The notes below the pieces were generated by a model. The model was not told where the DNA came from, did not search any database, and saw nothing but the letters and a program-made list of their open reading frames with translations. A stretch of 6,137 bases of DNA from Selenomonadaceae bacterium (GTDB taxonomy: Bacteria; Bacillota; Negativicutes; Selenomonadales; Selenomonadaceae): positions 1 through 6,137 of the forward strand of contig JAFXOC010000046.1 in NCBI GenBank assembly GCA_017529085.1. Direction: 5' to 3'. Both the position numbers and the translations under genes were made by a program. Below are positions 1-4,836 of this stretch, in pieces. Within the stretch, counting starts at the first letter, position 1; every line of letters starts with the position of its first letter.

Positions 1-1
1 G

Positions 2-68
2 AGGGGCGAAGCTCCTTTGGCGGGGTCAAGGGGCAGCGCCCCTTGTGGGGTTTGGGGCGAAGCCCCAA
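2..68. repeat. Array of three GC-rich hairpins upstream of ccmF
   Basis: Three short stem-loops follow one another. Positions 2-7 pair with 11-16 around a GAA loop, with one G-T wobble. Positions 27-34 (CAAGGGGC) pair perfectly with 38-45 around AGC. Positions 52-58 (TTGGGGC) pair perfectly with 62-68 around GAA. The G-rich links between them and the repeated GGGGC...GCCCC theme look like a dispersed intergenic repeat rather than coding sequence. There is no T-run after any stem, so a rho-independent terminator is not supported. If transcribed, the array would lie in the leader just before the ccmF ribosome binding site. Its left end may lie outside the window. Confidence 0.6.
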
Positions 69-78
69 CAAATACAAT

Positions 79-83
79 GGAGG
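79..83 (+). promoter_or_regulatory. Ribosome binding site that fixes the ccmF start
   Basis: GGAGG lies 7 bases before the TTG at 91. It is the only good Shine-Dalgarno sequence in the first 100 bases, so it selects TTG-91 over the in-frame TTG at 43, which lies inside a hairpin arm and has no such site. Confidence 0.85.
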
Positions 84-90
84 ATTTTCA

Positions 91-2193
91 TTGAACGGAA
101 CTGTGTTTTTGGCGATAAATCTTGCCGCGTCGCTTGGAACGGCGTTTGCTTATGCCATGTCTTTTGAATGGGTGAAAAAGTATCGGTTTTCTTCTCTTGC
201 GATTGCTGCGGTGAGCGCGGGTTTGGCGAGTGTAGCTCTTATGGCACTGATTTTTCAGAACGATGTGAGTTACGCTTATGTTGTAAGTTATTCGTCGAAG
301 GATTTGCCGACGCTTTATAAGATATCGGCTTTTTGGGCGGGGCAGCAGGGGTCTTTTTTGCTGTGGCTTTTTATTCACGCAGTCGCTTCCGTAATTATTT
401 ATAGAGGAAAAAAATTTGATAATTGCGCTATGGCGGTGTTTATGGTCATAGAAGCGGTTTTGTGCGCGTTGGTGCTTGCAAAAAGTCCTTTTGCGCCGCA
501 GGAAATTTCGGTGGAAGACGGAGTCGGATTAAATCCTCTGTTGCAAGATCCGTGGATGGCAGTGCATCCGCCTGTGATTTTTATTGGGTACGCATTGCTC
601 GCCGCGCCGTTTTCGCTTAGCGTTGGCGCTCTTATAAGGAAAAATATCGGCGCGGATTGGGTTGAAGAAGCGAGAAAATGGACGCTTATCGCGTGGAGTT
701 TTTTGGGCGCGGGCATTTTTATCGGCGGATATTGGGCTTATAAGGTGCTTGGTTGGGGCGGTTACTGGGGTTGGGATCCGGTGGAAAATTCTTCCCTCGT
801 GCCTTGGCTTGTCGCTTGCGCCTTGTTGCATTTGTTAAAAATAGCTAGGATAAAGGAGACAGCGCTTCCCGTTACTCATTTGGCGGCGATTTTTACATTT
901 TCGCTTGTGATTTACGGTACGTTTTTGACGAGAAGCGGTTTATTGGGAGATTTTTCGGTACATTCTTTCGGAAAAGACAATATCGGCTCAACTCTCGCTA
1001 TAGTGAACGCAGCCATACTCTTGGGCGGATTGTTCCTGCTGACGATTAGATCCGCAAAGTTTCCCAAAGGCGAAATATATACATCGTATAACAATCGAAT
1101 ATTTTTAATGCTTCTTGGCGCATTGCTAGTAGCTTTTACCGCGGCTCTGGTTTTTATGGGTATGTCAATGCCTCTGATAACGGGGTTAATGGGACATCCC
1201 GCCGCTGTAGATACGAATTTTTATGTAAAAGTAACCATGCCCTTGGCGATGATTTTTGTGGTTGCGATGATTTTAGCGGCGCGTCGTCAGTATGACGGAC
1301 AAAAATTGCCTTTTACCGTTCATCCTGTTATAATTGGGGCGCTTGGCGCAGTTATGGCGATTGCCGTTGGTATTCGCGAATTTCCGCCGATAATTTTGGC
1401 GGGGGTCGCTATGATGATGGGCGCAGCGTCGATTTATGCGCATAAAAAGAAAGTATTGAGTTTAGGCGGCGCGATAGCCCACGTTGGAATTGCTTTCGGA
1501 TTGTTCGCCATAATATTGTCGGGTAGCGGGTCTAAGAGCGAATCCATCGAATTTGCCGCAGGGGAGACAAAGGAAGTTCTAGGAAAAACCGTAACTTACG
1601 AAGGGCAGGAATTTTTAGAAGATAATTCGGCAAAGTTTTATAAATATAAAGTCGACGGCAAAGAAGCGAAAGCTCTTACCAAGCTTCGAAGCAACGGGAC
1701 TGACGCTGCAAGGGAACCCGCAATCTCGAAAGGTTTTGGCGGAGACGTATATATAGCCCCAAATCCACCCGAGAATATAGGAGTAGGGGAGATGACTTTA
1801 AAGCGTTGGGAAATAGCGCTTGACGGCGAATTTGCCTATATTTTTGAAGAAGTCACGATAACCGAAACGGATGAAAATCATCTGACGGCGGTTGCGCGAA
1901 TTTCTGTTACCGACGGTAAAAGCGACGACGTTGCGACTCCTTCCATAACCGTATCCAAAACGAGCGGAATATCAAATCCCGTAGAGATTTTAGGCGGTAA
2001 AAAGCGTATTCGTTTAACGGGGGTCAGTGAAAATCAGAAGAAAATTCGCATAGAGATAATGCCTTCGGTGGATGAGGTGGCAAAAGCGCCCGTTACCGCT
2101 TCAATCAGTACCAAGCCATATATATGGTTGTTATGGCTTGGTGCAATCATGGTTGTAATCGGAACAATGACGGCGGCGTTTAGGAAAAGATAA
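91..2193 (+). CDS. ccmF: CcmF, heme lyase subunit of cytochrome c maturation System I
   Basis: This polytopic inner-membrane protein takes heme from holo-CcmE and attaches it to apocytochrome c at the periplasmic face, working with CcmH. With the TTG start it has 700 residues. The tryptophan-rich WWD signature of the CcmC/CcmF/CcsA heme-handling family is at about 221-234 (GWGGYWGWDPVENS). All four heme-related histidines known in E. coli CcmF have counterparts: the periplasmic pair H159 (in AVHPP) and H291 (in SVHSF), and the transmembrane pair H247 (in LLHLL) and H464 (in IAHVG). A further family motif, WAGQQGSFLLW, lies at about 82-92. Residues about 482-675 form a soluble, presumably periplasmic domain, followed by a last membrane helix (about 677-696) and a basic tail. 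It is somewhat longer than E. coli CcmF (about 647), mostly in the soluble domain. It ends just before a terminator, so it is the last gene of its unit; ccmG and ccmH do not follow it. Confidence 0.95.
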   Translation: MNGTVFLAINLAASLGTAFAYAMSFEWVKKYRFSSLAIAAVSAGLASVALMALIFQNDVSYAYVVSYSSKDLPTLYKISAFWAGQQGSFLLWLFIHAVASVIIYRGKKFDNCAMAVFMVIEAVLCALVLAKSPFAPQEISVEDGVGLNPLLQDPWMAVHPPVIFIGYALLAAPFSLSVGALIRKNIGADWVEEARKWTLIAWSFLGAGIFIGGYWAYKVLGWGGYWGWDPVENSSLVPWLVACALLHLLKIARIKETALPVTHLAAIFTFSLVIYGTFLTRSGLLGDFSVHSFGKDNIGSTLAIVNAAILLGGLFLLTIRSAKFPKGEIYTSYNNRIFLMLLGALLVAFTAALVFMGMSMPLITGLMGHPAAVDTNFYVKVTMPLAMIFVVAMILAARRQYDGQKLPFTVHPVIIGALGAVMAIAVGIREFPPIILAGVAMMMGAASIYAHKKKVLSLGGAIAHVGIAFGLFAIILSGSGSKSESIEFAAGETKEVLGKTVTYEGQEFLEDNSAKFYKYKVDGKEAKALTKLRSNGTDAAREPAISKGFGGDVYIAPNPPENIGVGEMTLKRWEIALDGEFAYIFEEVTITETDENHLTAVARISVTDGKSDDVATPSITVSKTSGISNPVEILGGKKRIRLTGVSENQKKIRIEIMPSVDEVAKAPVTASISTKPYIWLLWLGAIMVVIGTMTAAFRKR

Positions 2194-2196
2194 AAC

Positions 2197-2237
2197 AAAA
2201 ATCCCTTTATGAACGATTGCTTCATAAAGGGATTTTT
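2197..2237. terminator. Bidirectional rho-independent terminator between ccmF and folB
   Basis: A perfect 17-bp inverted repeat (2197-2213 with 2221-2237) encloses a 7-base loop. The outer pairs are A-T, so each strand reads as a stem followed by a T-run: TTTTTT at 2233-2238 on the + strand, and TTTTTGTTTT on the - strand. It starts 4 bases after the ccmF stop codon and 65 bases beyond the folB stop codon. The convergent arrangement fits one structure ending both transcripts. Confidence 0.93.
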
Positions 2238-2302
2238 TGATATTCTTAATATTTCTCTGACAGCTTCGCTCTTATTGAGCGGGTAACTTTCAAAAATAAG
2301 CT

Positions 2303-2668
2303 TTACTTCTTCTGATATCTTGTTGTTTCGACTTCCACATAGTCGATAGGACCCGAGATAGGTACGGACGGTTTTCTGATGGTTGCGGTCACAGCGTCGA
2401 AATGCGGGAATTTTTGCAGAAGTTGGTCGCCGATATGCGCCGATAAAGATACCAAAAGCGTAAAGCGTTTGTGTTTTACCGCATTGCCCACTATATCGTA
2501 AACAGTCGCAGTATCCACTCCGTCTTTTACATCGTCGGAAGCGATGGATTTTTCGTCGTTCATCTCAATCTCAACGTCGATGAAAAACTTTTGCCCCTGC
2601 TCCCTCTCGTACTCGTAAATACCATGAAAACCATAGAACATCATGTTATGAATACGAATCTTTGCCAT
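2303..2668 (-). CDS. folB: FolB-like dihydroneopterin aldolase family protein
   Basis: FolB cleaves 7,8-dihydroneopterin to 6-hydroxymethyl-7,8-dihydropterin and glycolaldehyde in the cytoplasm, a step of folate synthesis; family members are usually about 120 residues and octameric. This protein has 121 residues from the ATG at 2668. It shows the N-terminal family block FYGFHGIYEYEREQGQKF (about 11-28) and the C-terminal block KPSVPISGPIDYVEVE (about 99-114). Compared from memory with S. aureus and B. subtilis FolB, the catalytic Glu22 and Lys100 are kept as E21 and K99. However, Tyr54 aligns with T53 and Glu74, which anchors the pterin ring, aligns with V73. The first change is within VDTA where relatives have a Tyr (such as INYA), the second within LLVSL where relatives have LVETL or LLEHL. 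The protein may therefore be a divergent aldolase or bind another ligand. No other folate gene is present here. An upstream in-frame GTG at 2677 overlaps the ribosome binding site and is not the start. Confidence 0.85.
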   Translation of the reverse strand: MAKIRIHNMMFYGFHGIYEYEREQGQKFFIDVEIEMNDEKSIASDDVKDGVDTATVYDIVGNAVKHKRFTLLVSLSAHIGDQLLQKFPHFDAVTATIRKPSVPISGPIDYVEVETTRYQKK

Positions 2669-2676
2669 AACAGTCA

Positions 2677-2682
2677 CTCCTT
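2677..2682 (-). promoter_or_regulatory. Ribosome binding site of folB
   Basis: AAGGAG on the - strand, with 8 bases between it and the ATG at 2668. It decides the start: the GTG three codons earlier shares its first base with this site and so cannot be served by it. Confidence 0.85.
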
Positions 2683-2714
2683 ATAAATATAAAAAAATTA
2701 ATGACAAAAGTAGG

Positions 2715-2806
2715 TATAGTAAACGAAATAAAGTTTTGTGATTTACTTCCCCGCCCGAAGGGCGGGGAAGTAAATTCAAGTAAAAATATTTTTTGCGTTC
2801 ACTATA
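2715..2806. repeat. 92-bp nested inverted-repeat element upstream of folB
   Basis: Outer arms TATAGTAAACG (2715-2725) and CGTTCACTATA (2796-2806) are inverted repeats matching at 10 of 11 positions. Between them is a perfect 16-bp stem (2741-2756 with 2760-2775) closed by a GAA loop, with a GC-rich core CCCCGCCC and AT-rich outer pairs. The nested structure resembles a small non-autonomous repeat (MITE- or REP-like). No open reading frame is inside. The inner stem could also act in RNA, either as a weak terminator on the + strand (the T-rich stretch is some 12 bases further on) or as part of a folB leader. A weak possible folB promoter overlaps its left arm (TTTACT, 17 bases, TAATTT on the - strand), which I regard as speculative. 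Confidence 0.55.
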
Positions 2807-2837
2807 AAAACAACTTCTAAAAACCATTTAATTTCTC

Positions 2838-2877
2838 TGATGACTCTCCGCCCATTTTGGTGGGGGTGGATTCATCA
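2838..2877. repeat. Imperfect hairpin with TGATGA/TCATCA ends
   Basis: TGATGA (2838-2843) pairs with TCATCA (2872-2877), and the inner CTCTCCGCCCA pairs imperfectly with the G-rich TGGTGGGGGTGGA around a TTT-containing loop. Its ACTCTCCGCCC (2843-2853) differs at one of 11 bases from ACTCTCCCCCC on the - strand of the 186-bp element (4776-4766), which hints at shared repeat building blocks. Together with the 92-bp element it accounts for most of the visible structure in the 313-bp gap between folB and the orphan gene. The remaining bases (about 2878-2981) are plain AT-rich DNA with no clear terminator for the orphan. Confidence 0.45.
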
Positions 2878-2981
2878 AAAATGAGTTTTAAGAGATGCCC
2901 CAAAGAAAAATTTTTTTGAAATCACTTATATTATTAAAATTCTTTGTAATTGTAAAAATCCCTGCAAAAAAGTTTAAAGGA

Positions 2982-4499
2982 TTAAAAATTATTTTGGTCG
3001 GAAAAGTTGAGAACTAAGCGAGAAAAGCCTTCTTCGGTGAGGTATCTTGGGTCGAAATACTCGCTTTTTAAAGCGTCTCTTATTATTTTAGCCATTTCTG
3101 TTACCTTTTCTGCGTCCGCATCAAAAAAACTAAGTTGCTCGTAAAAATCCGTTTCTCTTCCAAGATTTATATTTATAAAATCGTATATAACGGCTAGCAA
3201 TGTAGTTCTGCTCTCGTTTATCGTCCTTGAGTACTTGGATTTTATTATGAAATCGTGATAAAATTTTTCCAGTTGTCTTATTGAATAAGCGCCTAAATGC
3301 AGGTGTTTAGCGATTTTCACAAGCCTTTTCAGAGGTTCTTCATAATCCTCTAAGACATCTTCGTTAGTTTTTATAATTTCAATATCTTCAGCTTTTGGAA
3401 TCACGTTTAACCTTGAAGAATTCACTATAGCGTCCAAAAGTTTCCTTGTCGCTAGGGCGTGACGAGAAAAGAAATCGGTAAAATTCGCCTTAGGCTCGCT
3501 GTAGCGGTACAATTTATACGCAGATAAAATTTCTTCCGCAATACGTTTTTGAAGGCGTTCGTTTGCAGAAAACCAACCAAGATAAGTGGGTTCGGGAACG
3601 CTTCCATATTCGATATGCCCATAAAAAATCATGTTTTTATACTCAGGAAAATCCGCGGAAGAAAAAGGCAATATAAATTCGCGTTCTCTGAACATATCCC
3701 TGCATATAAACGTATCGTTTTCCACATATTTTACGTAAAAACAGGTAAATCTAGAATTTAACATATCCTCGGTTATGGAACAAAGTTCTTTGTCCGCTTT
3801 GCTTTTTTCTTTTCGATAAAAGTGCCCAAGCGGCGTTTCATCCGTCTGTATCAAGTGATAATCAAAGATAAAATAATCTCTGAAATTCTTTCCTTTATTT
3901 GTCGGCAAATTGTCGCCGTAATACATTTCACAGGCTCGTTTTATATCGTCTTTAAAGACGATATTTTTTCTAAAATATGTTAGAACTAAATCAAGCCAAT
4001 TATTTTTTAATCTATCCCTTTTCTCAATCTCCATGTCAGAGACTGCGCCTCTTCTATATAGACTCTTATAACTTTTTTTGTCCTCCCGTTTCATAAGAGA
4101 AAATTTACCTTCGTCATAGAAGAACATTTTAAGAAATTCTATTTCGTCAATTTTGCCGTCAAAACCTTCTTCTTCTCGTTCTAGGTATAAATCTTCCAAA
4201 AAAGCAATATACTTTTTTACCAATTGCTCATTTAAATTTTTATGTTCAAGTTCCGCCAATTCGTAAAAAATTTCCAGATAATCTTCCGGCAATAGCTCAT
4301 AAATTGTGTCAGCATCCATATCCATAGCGGACAATAAAAGTTTCTCGAAAAGGTTAAATCTAAGGAGTAAATCTTCCTCCTTGTCCCCTTTCCACGCGCA
4401 GTTTCTGATATGCTTTTCTATTGCCTTTTCATCAAAAAAAGCTTTTGCATCCGAGTTTTCCGCATAAAATTCAACTATTTTGTCGTAAACGTTTGCCAT
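2982..4499 (-). CDS. Uncharacterised 505-residue soluble protein
   Basis: I do not recognise this protein. It begins at ATG-4499, preceded by a weak purine-rich AGGGAAAG about 9 bases upstream, and no better start is visible. There is no signal peptide or membrane segment, so it is probably cytoplasmic. Residues 1-200 are charged and look mostly alpha-helical (stretches such as DADTIYELLPEDYLEIFYEL). Residues about 206-310, starting at FRDYFIFDY and including RDMFREREFILP, look more beta-rich. Residues 315-500 return to helices, ending in DPRYLTEEGFSRLV. The middle part faintly recalls the region found in uncharacterised bacterial proteins that carry a SEC-C zinc motif, but the Cys-rich SEC-C tail is absent here; this is a weak impression only. 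The gene is visibly more AT-rich than ccmF and putP and stands alone, with repeat elements on both sides. It could be a lineage-specific or acquired gene. Coding status is well supported by length and amino-acid composition; function is open. Confidence 0.85.
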   Translation of the reverse strand: MANVYDKIVEFYAENSDAKAFFDEKAIEKHIRNCAWKGDKEEDLLLRFNLFEKLLLSAMDMDADTIYELLPEDYLEIFYELAELEHKNLNEQLVKKYIAFLEDLYLEREEEGFDGKIDEIEFLKMFFYDEGKFSLMKREDKKSYKSLYRRGAVSDMEIEKRDRLKNNWLDLVLTYFRKNIVFKDDIKRACEMYYGDNLPTNKGKNFRDYFIFDYHLIQTDETPLGHFYRKEKSKADKELCSITEDMLNSRFTCFYVKYVENDTFICRDMFREREFILPFSSADFPEYKNMIFYGHIEYGSVPEPTYLGWFSANERLQKRIAEEILSAYKLYRYSEPKANFTDFFSRHALATRKLLDAIVNSSRLNVIPKAEDIEIIKTNEDVLEDYEEPLKRLVKIAKHLHLGAYSIRQLEKFYHDFIIKSKYSRTINESRTTLLAVIYDFININLGRETDFYEQLSFFDADAEKVTEMAKIIRDALKSEYFDPRYLTEEGFSRLVLNFSDQNNF

Positions 4500-4538
4500 A
4501 AGTCACTTTCCCTAAAAAAAACAAATTACCGTCAATGA

Positions 4539-4574
4539 ATTATACATTATATCCAGATATTTTTCTACCATAAA
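4539..4574 (-). promoter_or_regulatory. Possible sigma-70-type promoter for the orphan gene
   Basis: On the - strand two consensus TATAAT hexamers lie almost in tandem (4551-4546 and 4544-4539), about 40 bases before the ATG. The upstream one has TTTATG (4574-4569) at the ideal 17-base distance as a weak -35 box. The region is AT-rich overall, so chance matches are likely; the -10 matches are the better evidence. Confidence 0.4.
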
Positions 4575-4605
4575 AACTTTTTCATCCTTTTTTGAGCAAA
4601 AAATG

Positions 4606-4791
4606 GTTACTATTCACGGATAACACAAAAAAATTGTGCTCTTCATGGCTCTCCTTCCACCGCTTCGCGGTCCCCCTCCCTCTAAGAGGTAGGCACTCTG
4701 ATTATAACTTTTGAAGCCAAAATTTTATATTTCCTCTAACCAAGCCCCCCTCCTAGTGGGGGGTAGGGGGGAGAGTTCCGTGAATAGTAAC
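4606..4791. mobile_element. 186-bp MITE-like element with perfect 15-bp terminal inverted repeats
   Basis: GTTACTATTCACGGA (4606-4620) is repeated exactly in inverted orientation as TCCGTGAATAGTAAC (4777-4791). Inside, the ends continue as a second inverted block: CTCTCCTTCCACC (4649-4661) against GGTAGGGGGGAGAG (4762-4775). On the left side about 28 extra bases separate it from the terminal repeat, and these contain a small CACAA/TTGTG hairpin. Further internal hairpins are ACCGC-TTC-GCGGT (4659-4671) and CCCCCC/GGGGGG (4745-4750 with 4758-4763). No open reading frame is present, so if mobile it depends on a transposase elsewhere. I see no convincing target-site duplication; both flanks are A-rich. 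It lies between the orphan's promoter and the putP terminator, and its right end directly abuts the terminator's A/T run. Confidence 0.6.
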
Positions 4792-4826
4792 AAAAAGCCT
4801 TGATCTTCATGAATGAAAATCAAGGC
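4792..4826 (-). terminator. Rho-independent terminator of putP
   Basis: Reading on the - strand, GCCTTGAT (4826-4819) pairs with ATCAAGGC (4804-4797). The stem continues past one mismatch through four more pairs to a 4-base loop (4810-4813), and TTTTT follows (4796-4792). It starts 10 bases after the putP stop codon. On the + strand the stem is followed by a run of nine T (4830-4838), so it could also stop readthrough in that direction. Confidence 0.88.
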
Positions 4827-4836
4827 GAATTTTTTT

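Noticed and set aside
43..90. In-frame upstream TTG at 43 as the ccmF start (16 extra residues)
   Set aside because: It lies in a hairpin arm, has no ribosome binding site, and the extra residues are hydrophilic and repeat-derived. TTG-91 has GGAGG at 7 bases.
399..831. Open reading frames on the - strand inside ccmF
   Set aside because: They are antisense shadows of a clear membrane-protein gene, with no ribosome binding site or sensible protein features.
2251..2281. Small CGCTC/GAGCG hairpin (2267-2281) and the 10-mer ATTTCTCTGA shared with 2831-2840
   Set aside because: The stem is only 5 bp with no T-run, and a single shared AT-rich 10-mer is not enough to call a repeat copy.
2669..2677. 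GTG at 2677 as the folB start
   Set aside because: It overlaps the Shine-Dalgarno sequence itself; the ATG at 2668 has ideal spacing and gives the usual FolB length.
2471..2686. + strand reading frame opposite folB
   Set aside because: It is antisense to a recognisable family protein and has no independent support.
2982..4499. SEC-C zinc-binding domain in the orphan protein
   Set aside because: The five cysteines are scattered and there is no CxC...CxC or CxC...CH arrangement at the C-terminus.
4598..4797. Target-site duplication around the 186-bp element
   Set aside because: Both flanks are A-rich but I could not find an exact direct repeat adjoining both ends.
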